Shown in pieces: positions 21,364-29,715 of a stretch of 64,000 bases of DNA (the stretch's first letter is position 1; every line of letters starts with the position of its first letter). The notes below the pieces were generated by a model. It was not told the origin of the DNA, searched no databases, and was given only the letters and a program-made list of their open reading frames with translations. This DNA comes from Rhodanobacter sp. MP7CTX1 (GTDB lineage: Bacteria; Pseudomonadota; Gammaproteobacteria; Xanthomonadales; Rhodanobacteraceae), in the NCBI RefSeq assembly GCF_014205795.1, contig NZ_JACHCN010000018.1:24088-88087 (forward strand), read 5' to 3'. The translations under genes and the position numbers were made by a program.

Positions 21364-21702
21364 ATGGCACTTATCAAATGCAAGGATTGCAACGCGGACG
21401 TGAGCGACGCGGCGCTGGCCTGCCCCACGTGTGGTCGACCCATGGCATTCCAGGCGAGCGCTACAGAGCGGGCGTCACCGCCGCCTGAGACGCGAATGCC
21501 CAAACCCAGGAATCCAACGCGTGGCATCGCCCTGCTGATACTCGCTTGTGTCGCTGGCCTCATTTTCTGGATGTATCTATCACCTATCAGTCACTCGACT
21601 GTAGACATTCAACTACCGTCTGCTGCCAGGGCAAAGCCCGCAACGGCGCCCGCAGCCACATCGACGGCCAACCAGGCACCGGCCACGGATGACGAACATT
21701 AG
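21364..21702 (+). CDS. Zinc-ribbon membrane protein
   Basis: A 112-residue protein. The N-terminal zinc ribbon MALIKCKDCNADVSDAALACPTCGRP has two CxxC knuckles. A single membrane helix (GIALLILACVAGLIFWMYL) follows near residue 60, and the tail is Ala/Pro/Thr-rich. The start is well defined by AGGAGAGG eight bases upstream. Such short zinc-ribbon/one-helix proteins are common but functionally uncharacterised. It stands alone between the RAYT unit and the VCBS protein gene. Confidence 0.78.
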   Translation: MALIKCKDCNADVSDAALACPTCGRPMAFQASATERASPPPETRMPKPRNPTRGIALLILACVAGLIFWMYLSPISHSTVDIQLPSAARAKPATAPAATSTANQAPATDDEH

Positions 21703-21837
21703 CCGACTGGAAAGTTCGGCCGGCCCAGTCGTTGGCGATACGTCGGGAATTTGAACAGTTTATTTGGTCTATGTATAAGATGGCGAGACCGCACTGATCG
21801 GAACATCGTTCCAAGTGTCGGTCTACGGGGGAGTGTG

Positions 21838-23064
21838 ATGTTCAAGATGGAATGCCGTCTCGGCTACCTCATTTTTTGTTGCCTGCTCGGTGTGGTTTTA
21901 ACCACAAATACGCTAGCCCAAAGCGTGCGCGCAGGGGAGTCTCTGCCCGCGCCGGCGAGTTCGTCGTCCGCACCCTATTCACCCACCGTGTCATTCGGGT
22001 ATTTGCCCGCGTTGCAGGTTGCCACGCCAAAGCCCAACAGTCCCTATGTAGCGAACGATTTCAATGGCGACGGTACGTCTGATCTGCTTTGGTTCAATCC
22101 CTCGCTTAGCAAAGTGGGTTATTGGACGATGACGGCCACCACGGCTGGCGTGATCTTTTCGGGAGGCGGAGTCACGCGAACCGGTAGCCGTACATTCAAC
22201 GTCACACCCGGATATTTCGTCGGCGCTTCGGGAGACTTCAACAATGATGGCTATGCCGACCTGATCTTCACGAGTGCCAACCGTGACCTCTGGCTTTGGA
22301 CCAACAACCACCAGGGCGGCTTCACTTCGACGGAAATCGGCACTTACCCCAGCCAATGGCAATTGGTGGGTGCGGGCGACATCGATGGCGACGGTTATGA
22401 CGATCTGCTTTGGGTAGATCCATCGGATTGCGAGTTCGCCTACTGGACCATGCGTGGTGGCGCCCGTACGGGTTACAAGATCATCCCCATTGCGTGTGGC
22501 TACTACCCAATGGGTATTGGCTACTACTCGACCAGCAACCGTCTGAGCATCCTGTGGACCAGCGCCGCACATGACCTCTACGTCTGGGACAGCACTGCCA
22601 ACGGCTTTGTTTCAACCAACCTCAGCATTGACCTGACCTACGTATGGGCTTTCGGTGGCGGCTTTATGGGAAACAGCATGGGTCTGGAGTTCTGTCAGCC
22701 GTATGACGGTTCCGATGGCCCCCTAGGTTACGGCTCAGATTACGGCGCTCTGTATTCCCGCACATTTGATGCGAGGGGCAATCAGACTGGCTTTGCAGGC
22801 GAAGAAAACTGGGGCGGTGGTGGATTAAGCGTTCTGGGCTCGGGGGGATATATCATCCAGGCCGACGGCGTAAACGCCACTGGCCTGTATACGATAAATC
22901 AAACGTCCTCAACGATCAGTACTGGCGGATTGCAGGGCTCGGACCGCAATTTCTCGGGCAATGCGCCCGACTATCCGGGCGACGACGACCAGTGGACCTA
23001 TCCCGTAGGATGGTACGTCGTTGGCGCTCCGGTAAACGGCACGGCACCTTTACCCTGGCACTGA
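21838..23064 (+). CDS. Secreted VCBS/FG-GAP repeat protein
   Basis: A 408-residue secreted protein with a signal peptide (LGYLIFCCLLGVVLTTNTLAQ). The mature part contains repeats of the calcium-binding FG-GAP/VCBS type: ANDFNGDGTSDLLWFNP, SGDFNNDGYADLIFTSAN and AGDIDGDGYDDLLWVDP, each with a DxNxDGxxD loop, so it should fold as a partial beta-propeller. The same repeats form the C-terminal third of the S53 peptidase at 24075-27383, making this a free-standing paralogue of that domain. The last 120 residues are Gly/Tyr-rich without repeats. ATG 21838 is preceded by GGGGGAG; a terminator follows at 23095. Confidence 0.85.
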   Translation: MFKMECRLGYLIFCCLLGVVLTTNTLAQSVRAGESLPAPASSSSAPYSPTVSFGYLPALQVATPKPNSPYVANDFNGDGTSDLLWFNPSLSKVGYWTMTATTAGVIFSGGGVTRTGSRTFNVTPGYFVGASGDFNNDGYADLIFTSANRDLWLWTNNHQGGFTSTEIGTYPSQWQLVGAGDIDGDGYDDLLWVDPSDCEFAYWTMRGGARTGYKIIPIACGYYPMGIGYYSTSNRLSILWTSAAHDLYVWDSTANGFVSTNLSIDLTYVWAFGGGFMGNSMGLEFCQPYDGSDGPLGYGSDYGALYSRTFDARGNQTGFAGEENWGGGGLSVLGSGGYIIQADGVNATGLYTINQTSSTISTGGLQGSDRNFSGNAPDYPGDDDQWTYPVGWYVVGAPVNGTAPLPWH

Positions 23065-23094
23065 GTGCAAAATCCGACCAGCCTTGATAAAAAA

Positions 23095-23122
23095 GGACCG
23101 CTCTCAAGCGGTCCTTTTTTTT
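23095..23122 (+). terminator. Rho-independent terminator of the VCBS protein gene
   Basis: GGACCGCT and AGCGGTCC form an 8-bp stem, loop CTCA, then eight T's. It starts 31 bases after the stop at 23064. Confidence 0.9.
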
Positions 23123-23183
23123 GCTGTTTGCGACAGGTTCTTGGCAATCGCGAAGAAGCGCGATACCGGTGGGTGACCCCGCA

Positions 23184-23912
23184 CTACCCTTGACGTGACA
23201 CCAGCACATACCCTTTTCCGTGCACGGCATTCAGGGGTAGTGGAACACCAAGTACCTGCAACACTTTTTTTCGCAAGCGGTGGATCAACACATCAAGCCG
23301 CTGCGAATCAAAATCGATACCTTCCGCCGCGAATTTCTCGATCAGCGCATCGCGAGACATGACCTCATTGGCGCTTTCCATCAAGGGAGCCAGCAATCGA
23401 CTTTCGGATTGGGTCAGGGCGACCACGCCTCCCACCGGCGACAACAGGCACCAACCGTTGGCGTCGAGATGCCAATGACCGGCAACCGGGTGTGGCGTTG
23501 TTCGCAACCGCCTCGCAAGGCTGTACAGCGTGGCCGCCAACAGATCGATATCGATCGGTTTGGACAGATAGGCATCGGCACCTTCACTCAGGCCCCGTAT
23601 GCGGTCAGTCGTTTCCGCTCGCGCTGTGAGCATGATGATGCCGATACTGGCAATCCTCGCGCGTAGCTGACGTGCCACCTGGAAACCGTCGGACTCGGGC
23701 AGCCCCACGTCCAGCACCACGATGTCTGGGGGACGTTGCTGGATTTGCTGATTCAAGTCAGCGGGGTGCCCGATGGCCGCCACGTCGAAGCCAAATTGCA
23801 GCAGGTTGGGTACAAGCACGTGGTCCCGCAGCAGCTCATCGTCTTCCAGCAGGAGGACGCGTAACGACGGCTGGGAACTCAAAGGCTTTTCGGAATCAGG
23901 GCGTGAACGCAT
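23184..23912 (-). CDS. OmpR/PhoB-family response regulator
   Basis: A 242-residue two-domain regulator. The receiver domain (RVLLLEDDELLRDH with the acidic pocket, IVVLDVGLPESDG with the phospho-Asp, MLTARAE, and Lys in YLSKPID) is complete. The C-terminal winged helix (LTQSESRLLAPLMESANEVMSRDALIEKF and RLDVLIHRLRKKVL, ending NAVHGKGYVL) is of the OmpR type. The start is uncertain: ATG 23912 is used, ATG 23930 or GTG 23954 are possible. No histidine kinase is adjacent in the same operon; the nearest is the membrane hybrid kinase at 27745. It lies between the VCBS protein and the S53 peptidase, which are candidate targets. Confidence 0.88.
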   Translation of the reverse strand: MRSRPDSEKPLSSQPSLRVLLLEDDELLRDHVLVPNLLQFGFDVAAIGHPADLNQQIQQRPPDIVVLDVGLPESDGFQVARQLRARIASIGIIMLTARAETTDRIRGLSEGADAYLSKPIDIDLLAATLYSLARRLRTTPHPVAGHWHLDANGWCLLSPVGGVVALTQSESRLLAPLMESANEVMSRDALIEKFAAEGIDFDSQRLDVLIHRLRKKVLQVLGVPLPLNAVHGKGYVLVSRQG

Positions 23913-24019
23913 AGTCGAAGCATATTGCATGTGCAGTCGAGATCGTTTCGACACTCATCATACCTGCCCTGCCTTGCGAGGGCCGATCCATGTATTTGCG
24001 CATGTGCTGAAACGTCACC

Positions 24020-24052
24020 AAAAAAAAGAGGCCGGTAAGGAAACCCGGCCTC
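24020..24052 (-). terminator. Rho-independent terminator of the S53 peptidase gene
   Basis: GAGGCCGG (24028-24035) pairs with CCGGCCTC (24045-24052); on the minus strand the hairpin is followed by eight T's (A-run at 24020-24027). It lies 23 bases past the peptidase stop codon. Confidence 0.88.
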
Positions 24053-24074
24053 GATAACTTACATCCTTTTTGTC

Positions 24075-27000
24075 TTAGTAGGGCGAGGAGCCCAGACCCG
24101 GGGTGAGAACGTTGTTGACAGAACCCGCGCTACCCGCCACCACCCCACCCTGCAGGCGGTTTGGCTGGATCTTGGCACCGGCAGGAATAACCAGCGGATT
24201 GCCATTTCGATCGGCTACGCGGAACGAACCAAAACCGCCATTGCCATTGCCCTGCCACTCGTAGACATCTCCAGCAGTACCCACCCACAGGAGATCGGCC
24301 ACGCCGTCACCGTCGAAGTCCGCGATGCTTGCCAGGGTGTAACCCGGTGTCACATTGAACGTGTGCTGGGAAGCAACGGTGTAGCCATCCACCGTCCAGA
24401 TGGCTATCTGATTGCTTGCGGCGTTGGTCCAGACCAGGTCCGTGGTGCCATTGCCAGTGAAGTCGCCGGCACCGAACAGGGTGAAGCCAGCCGGACGATC
24501 CGAAGTGCTGTGCGCAACGTAGCCGCCTTGTTGGTCGTTGATCCACACATAGACACTGTTGTTGTTCGGGCTGGTCCACACGATGTCGGCATAGCCATCG
24601 CCATTGACATCGGCCAGCGTCGGCACGTAGCCCGGTGCTACCTTGGTGAGCGCCGAGACGTTGACCTGGAGTTCACCACCATTGACGAACTGCCACCAGC
24701 CGAACTGTGCTGTGCTGGCGTTGAACCAGAACAACTGTGACTGTCCGCTGCTGTCGGTAACAGCCTGGCCGGCCAGCTCCCATCCAGCGGGGAACGGAGA
24801 CCCGACTGCCTGTTTGGCATAGCCGCCCGATGCGTCACTTTCCCATATGTAGAGTTGGTTATCCGGGCCGGTCCATGCCAGCAACGGGATGTAGTAGCCA
24901 CCCAAGTTGCCCTCCGCGCCAATGCTATAGCCCGGGCTGATGGCTTGGCTGACACTCTGCAGCACGGTACTGCCCTTCATGCCCAGCGACATCAACGTGC
25001 CCTTGACCGGGTCCACTACAGCGATATCGCTATAGCCATCCGTCAGCACACTGTCGTTCGACATGAAATCGTAGGGCGGGTAGTAGCCATGCTGGAACGG
25101 CTTATAGAATTTCGTGATCGCATTGACCAGGTTAGTCGCGTTGATGCTGCCAAGTCCGGTCGCCAGGCTATAGCCGGAGTTGGCGAGCCATGCCGGCCCA
25201 AGTTGAAGAGTGCTGCCGCCATTGCCCACGGCAATACCAAGCTGTTGGGTGGTCGCACCGGAATAGCAGTTGTTCGTGCCGGCAAAGCAAGGCTCATCGA
25301 TATCGCCAACGGTAATATCGTTGAATATGCAGTTGCTACTGATGTTCAAGCCGTTGGAAGCATTGCACGCCTGCAGCATCGCTGTATTGGGCGAGCCATT
25401 GGCGCCGTATTCCTTCGATGCAAGCGCATAGAACGCGGGGAGTACGTTACCAACCGGTTGACCGACACTCTGGTTGATCAGTGCCTGCACGCCCGCCATC
25501 GCTGGAGCTGCGAACGATGTGCCGCCGGCACTGTTGAGAACGACATCATCTGGATTGCTGTAGTCGCAAGGCGAGCCCTGCACGACCGGTGGTTCGTCCG
25601 GATCGCCGCTACTGTTCTGAATGACGTCGGACATGCAGTAAACCAGTGCATGGCCAAAGAAGCCGTTGGCGGCAAACAGCGACACATCCGGCAAGGTGCG
25701 CGCATTTTCATTGCTCTGCCCATAGATACCGATCTGCCACACGGGCTGGGCGTTCATGATGCTCGAGCCACCGCTGCCGCCGGCGGTTGAAATCAGTCCT
25801 TCCTGGCCTACGGTTGGGTCGTTACACGCAGTGATGCCGTCCGGGAATTGAAGCAACGTATAGATCACGCTGCTGGCACACGAATCGTTCCAGGTCATTT
25901 CCGGGACATAGCCCACAGCCGACTGATAGTGCGCCAGATTAGCCGAGGTCCAATACGGGCCGTAGTTGGTGAAGTCGTTGAAGTCGGTGCCGCCGACTGC
26001 CACGTCGAAGGGTGACGAGGCCAAGCCGTTGACCGATAAGCCGTGTGTAGCCGCTGGCTGGTTGTCGTCGCATCCCACCGAACCGGAATCTCCGCTGGAT
26101 ACAAACACGGTGATGCCTTCGGACGCGGCGAGCTCCCACATCCCGTTGGCCAGGCCAAGGGTGCTCGCATCCGTCATGTCGTCTTGCTCGCACTCACCGT
26201 AACTGAGGCTGAGAATCGACGGTTCGGGGTTACCGATCAGCCTGCCGATGATGATGTTTTCTGCGGCCTGAAGCGGCCCGAAAGTGGCACTGTTGGTGTC
26301 ATCGCAAGTAGCGAATTCGATATTCGCATCAGGAGCGGCAGCTCCAGCCCATTCGGTATCCAACGCGGCCTCCGGCTCGTCGCCATTGCGGGCCGGATCC
26401 GTACAGCTGGTATCACCGGGAAAGATCCCGGGATTCACAAAGCTCACCGTGCCGGCGGTGTTGGCCGGCAGGAAAGCACTTCGGAAAGCCTGGATATCCC
26501 CAGGCAGCACCTCGGTGCGCTCCAGCACCGCAACGGTTTGGCCAGCACCGCGAACAGGCGTGCCTTCATTCCACAAGGGATTGACGTTGTAGATCGTGTT
26601 GAAGTCCGCCGGGACCACGTCGTACGTAGTCTCCGGAATGATGTCGCCCCCGGGCACGGTAAACTGAGGCGCACCGCCAGCCTTGGCAATGGACTTCCAC
26701 TTGCCGGTTTTCTTGTCGCGGGTCACGGTACCGACGTTGTGATACTGCGGCTTGGGGAAGAAGTTATTCAGTGACGCAACACCAGCGACAACCGGTGCCA
26801 GCGCGGCTGGAATCTGCTGTCTGTCAGTATTGGCGAAATGTTTTTGGCCATTGACCGAATAGCTGTGCAGTGACGTATGGAAAGCGTGTCCCAGTGCATT
26901 CGCCGTACCCGAGAAGCGAATCATGGTACCCGTCGGCAATACTTCAACCGAGGTCATGCCCTGGGCCTTCAGCCAGTCGGTGACCTTGCTGATGTCGGCC

Positions 27001-27383
27001 TGTGCCGGCCCAAACAATGTGCCGGCCTGCGTTGCCGAAAGCCAGTGGTGAAAGTAGCTCGACCCTGGCGTGCTCAGCTGATGAACGTAGGCATCGAACT
27101 GCTTTTGCTTGGCATCGCTGCGCTTGAGCAGCAGGACGACATTGCGGATCGTCTGCGTTGATGGCAATGCCCCGGCATCGTTGGCCGATACTGCCAGCGC
27201 GGGAACAGTACCCGCGGGGACAAAAGTCGAATTGTCGACGGCCTTCGTAATTCGTGCCGTGTCCGGCGAATAGTTCGGATAGTAGTTGGCTGCCTGCGCG
27301 GGCATCGCGTGCGCCCCCGCCGAGAAGGCGCCGGTGAGCAGCAGACCTGCCCCCGCCAGCCATGAAGTGGATCTTGTAGACAT
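24075..27383 (-). CDS. S53 family serine-carboxyl peptidase (xanthomonalisin-like) with C-terminal VCBS repeats
   Basis: A 1102-residue secreted pro-enzyme. In order: signal peptide (GAGLLLTGAFSAGAHA), pro-kumamolisin activation domain (about 50-190, VVLLLKRSDAKQKQFDAYV... SSYFHHWLSATQ), and the S53 catalytic domain. Catalytic Glu and Asp are in EPEAALDTEW (about residues 337 and 341), the oxyanion Asp in SSGDSGS (about 431) and the nucleophile Ser in AGGTSFAAPAMAG (about 622). The last third has FG-GAP/VCBS repeats (LADVNGDGYADIVW, AGDFTGNGTTDLVW, IADFDGDGVADLLW). Sedolisins cleave proteins at acidic pH; the propeller-like tail may bind substrate or surface. ATG 27383 follows a GGGGG stretch. 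Confidence 0.93.
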   Translation of the reverse strand: MSTRSTSWLAGAGLLLTGAFSAGAHAMPAQAANYYPNYSPDTARITKAVDNSTFVPAGTVPALAVSANDAGALPSTQTIRNVVLLLKRSDAKQKQFDAYVHQLSTPGSSYFHHWLSATQAGTLFGPAQADISKVTDWLKAQGMTSVEVLPTGTMIRFSGTANALGHAFHTSLHSYSVNGQKHFANTDRQQIPAALAPVVAGVASLNNFFPKPQYHNVGTVTRDKKTGKWKSIAKAGGAPQFTVPGGDIIPETTYDVVPADFNTIYNVNPLWNEGTPVRGAGQTVAVLERTEVLPGDIQAFRSAFLPANTAGTVSFVNPGIFPGDTSCTDPARNGDEPEAALDTEWAGAAAPDANIEFATCDDTNSATFGPLQAAENIIIGRLIGNPEPSILSLSYGECEQDDMTDASTLGLANGMWELAASEGITVFVSSGDSGSVGCDDNQPAATHGLSVNGLASSPFDVAVGGTDFNDFTNYGPYWTSANLAHYQSAVGYVPEMTWNDSCASSVIYTLLQFPDGITACNDPTVGQEGLISTAGGSGGSSIMNAQPVWQIGIYGQSNENARTLPDVSLFAANGFFGHALVYCMSDVIQNSSGDPDEPPVVQGSPCDYSNPDDVVLNSAGGTSFAAPAMAGVQALINQSVGQPVGNVLPAFYALASKEYGANGSPNTAMLQACNASNGLNISSNCIFNDITVGDIDEPCFAGTNNCYSGATTQQLGIAVGNGGSTLQLGPAWLANSGYSLATGLGSINATNLVNAITKFYKPFQHGYYPPYDFMSNDSVLTDGYSDIAVVDPVKGTLMSLGMKGSTVLQSVSQAISPGYSIGAEGNLGGYYIPLLAWTGPDNQLYIWESDASGGYAKQAVGSPFPAGWELAGQAVTDSSGQSQLFWFNASTAQFGWWQFVNGGELQVNVSALTKVAPGYVPTLADVNGDGYADIVWTSPNNNSVYVWINDQQGGYVAHSTSDRPAGFTLFGAGDFTGNGTTDLVWTNAASNQIAIWTVDGYTVASQHTFNVTPGYTLASIADFDGDGVADLLWVGTAGDVYEWQGNGNGGFGSFRVADRNGNPLVIPAGAKIQPNRLQGGVVAGSAGSVNNVLTPGLGSSPY

Positions 27384-27744
27384 GCTACCCCCAGAGGTTG
27401 AGTAAAAAGCCACAAGCACAGACCACCGGTGGCGCTGCAAGGCGTCACCGTCTATGTATTTCCCATGGCGTCGCGGAGCTGTACCCCTCGATACAGCTTG
27501 CTCTACACCACCCTAGCTCACGCACCAGGTTTTTGCACATACAAAACCTTGACTAAACTTTCAAAAACTTTCCATAGTGGGGAGGGGACCTGAAATCCGC
27601 TGCCCACTCCCTCCGGCGTGATCGGTGGCTGGAAATCCGGGCCCGCGGAACTCCACACACCGTAGCCGTTCGGCGAGGACGTCATGTCCCGCCGTCGACC
27701 ACGGCTGACATTCATGACTAGCCGCTGTGGGAAGAAGAAAAACC
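27384..27744. promoter_or_regulatory. Divergent intergenic region between peptidase and hybrid kinase
   Basis: 361 bp without a convincing gene, holding the promoters for two divergent genes. A candidate rightward promoter is TTGACT (27550-27555), an 18-bp spacer and CATAGT (27574-27579). The AT-rich run around 27530-27580 contrasts with the flanks. The control elements themselves are not certain. Confidence 0.4.
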
Positions 27745-29562
27745 ATGTTCGAGAACTTGCAAGGCTGGCTGCGCCGAATTCCGATCGACGATCCTGTGGA
27801 TCGGAGCAACGCGTTTTTCATGCAGTTCTATTTCGCGTTCATGGGCTGCTCGATTCCCCTGAACAAGATATACGTGCTGATGAGCGTAAACCCGCGCACG
27901 CTCTATCAAGTGCTTGGCGACGTGCTCCCATGGCCGAAGGTAGCCCTTGGTATCGACCTTGGTACGGATTTGGCGATCACCATCGCGGCATGGCTCGGCG
28001 TGTACCTCACTCGCAACGGACATTTCCGGCAGGCGGTGGCCTGGTTTCTCGTTGTAGTACTTGGCTCGGCGGTGCTTGCATACGGAACGCTGGGTTATTC
28101 GGAAGGAAGCAACGATCAGATCCTCGTTACGACCTTGGTTATCTCCGGCCTGATGCTTGGTCGTCGGGCTCTCTGGAATGTTTACGGCGCGATCATCCTT
28201 TCATTCGTCGTCGGGATGACCGGCGAAATGTTGGCGCACCGGCATGTAGTGCATGTCATGAAAGGCGCCTACACCGCGCTTCCCCAGGCAGCATTCAGTT
28301 ACCTGATGGTGGCGATCATTCTGGACCGCAGCATTCAGGCGTTGCGCACCAGTCTGGCTCAATCCAATGCCCATCGGGAGCAGCTGCAGCAGGAGATTGC
28401 CGAGCGCGAACGCACGCAGGAGCAGCTGCTGCACGCGCAGAAAATGGATGCCGTGGGCAAGCTCGCCAGCGGCGTGGCTCATGACTTCAACAATGTTTTG
28501 GGAATTATCCTCGGGCTAACGTTGGCCCGTCGTCGGCTCGATGAGCCCGGCGTCAAATCTGTCGACGATGCCCATGCACTCGCGCGGGTCCTTGAACATA
28601 TCGAACTGGCTGCGCGTCGGGGTGCAGCGGTCTGCCGCAAGCTACTCAACTTCAGTCGTCGCGATATCACTCATGCGGAAACCTTCGACTCTGTCGAGGC
28701 CCTCAGCGAGTTGGAGCCATTGCTCCGCCAGTTGCTCCCGCCAAACGTGCAGTTGTCGATCGACTCGGCAGTCAATCCACTGCCCATCCACTTTGATCGC
28801 AGCGAGTTCGAACTGGCTTTGCTCAATCTCGCATCCAACGCCCGTGATGCCATGCCGGACGGTGGCACATGCACGATTTCGCTGGCTCAAGAAGAAGCCG
28901 CCACGGTGGCGCTGTGCATTCAAGACACCGGCGTGGGAATGTCTGAAGCAGTGAGATCACGGATCTTCGAGCCGTTCTTCACCACCAAGGCGGTTGGATC
29001 CGGCACCGGGCTTGGCCTCAGTGTCGTATACGGGCTGGTCCGCCGCGCGGGTGGGGAAATCAGCGTGGGGAGTGTGCCAGGCCAAGGCACCCGGTTCCGC
29101 ATCTCCCTACCCATTGCCATGGCGCCCGTCACGAATGTCCCGCTGCCATTGCTGGAAACACGCCCTCGCGTGCTGCTGATCGATGATGATGACGACTTGC
29201 GTGCGCTGCTCGTCTCTACCTTGCGTAGCGGTGGCTGTGAGGTTAGCGAGGCAGCCAACGGGGCTGAGGCAGAGCGATTGGCTGAAGCCATGCAACGGCC
29301 GCCCCATGTCCTGGTCTGCGACCACACCATGCCCGATACAGATGGTGCAACGTTGTTGCGCAAGTTGCGCGAGAAATTGCCACACGTTCCGGCCATCCTT
29401 ATTTCGGCATATCTGGATACTGACGGCTCATCGGCTCATCCCGCGGACCCCTTCAACGAACGTCTTCCGAAACCCTTTTCACCGGATACGTTGCTCGCAC
29501 GCGTCCGTGCAATCGCCAGCCTCCATCGATCAATCGCCGAGCCTGATATATCCGCTGTTTGA
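27745..29562 (+). CDS. Membrane-bound hybrid sensor histidine kinase
   Basis: A 605-residue hybrid kinase. The N-terminal half has about six hydrophobic segments (FYFAFMGCSIPLNKIYVLM, LAITIAAWLGVYL, AVAWFLVVVLGSAVLAY, ILVTTLVISGLML, AIILSFVVGMTGEM, FSYLMVAIILD) and no periplasmic ligand domain. A coiled linker leads to the phosphoacceptor helix GKLASGVAHDFNNVLG, then the ATPase boxes ([41 protein letters not shown]). The C-terminal receiver has DDDDD, the phospho-Asp in VCDHTMPDTDG and Lys in LPKPFS. ATG 27745 follows GGAAGAAG. Divergent from the peptidase. A phosphorelay to a separate regulator is implied. Confidence 0.9.
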   Translation: MFENLQGWLRRIPIDDPVDRSNAFFMQFYFAFMGCSIPLNKIYVLMSVNPRTLYQVLGDVLPWPKVALGIDLGTDLAITIAAWLGVYLTRNGHFRQAVAWFLVVVLGSAVLAYGTLGYSEGSNDQILVTTLVISGLMLGRRALWNVYGAIILSFVVGMTGEMLAHRHVVHVMKGAYTALPQAAFSYLMVAIILDRSIQALRTSLAQSNAHREQLQQEIAERERTQEQLLHAQKMDAVGKLASGVAHDFNNVLGIILGLTLARRRLDEPGVKSVDDAHALARVLEHIELAARRGAAVCRKLLNFSRRDITHAETFDSVEALSELEPLLRQLLPPNVQLSIDSAVNPLPIHFDRSEFELALLNLASNARDAMPDGGTCTISLAQEEAATVALCIQDTGVGMSEAVRSRIFEPFFTTKAVGSGTGLGLSVVYGLVRRAGGEISVGSVPGQGTRFRISLPIAMAPVTNVPLPLLETRPRVLLIDDDDDLRALLVSTLRSGGCEVSEAANGAEAERLAEAMQRPPHVLVCDHTMPDTDGATLLRKLREKLPHVPAILISAYLDTDGSSAHPADPFNERLPKPFSPDTLLARVRAIASLHRSIAEPDISAV

Positions 29563-29715
29563 AGCAAGTTTCGCACTTTGGACTTCCGCCGGCGCTGTCG
29601 CCTCAATGCATGCTCCCAAGATCAGCAAAGCGACGCTCGGCGGATTCGATGGGGTGAGCGAGTAGCAGATAACATCGCGGCGCTTTGGCCAGAGCGCCGG
29701 AGTGGACAAAACAGC

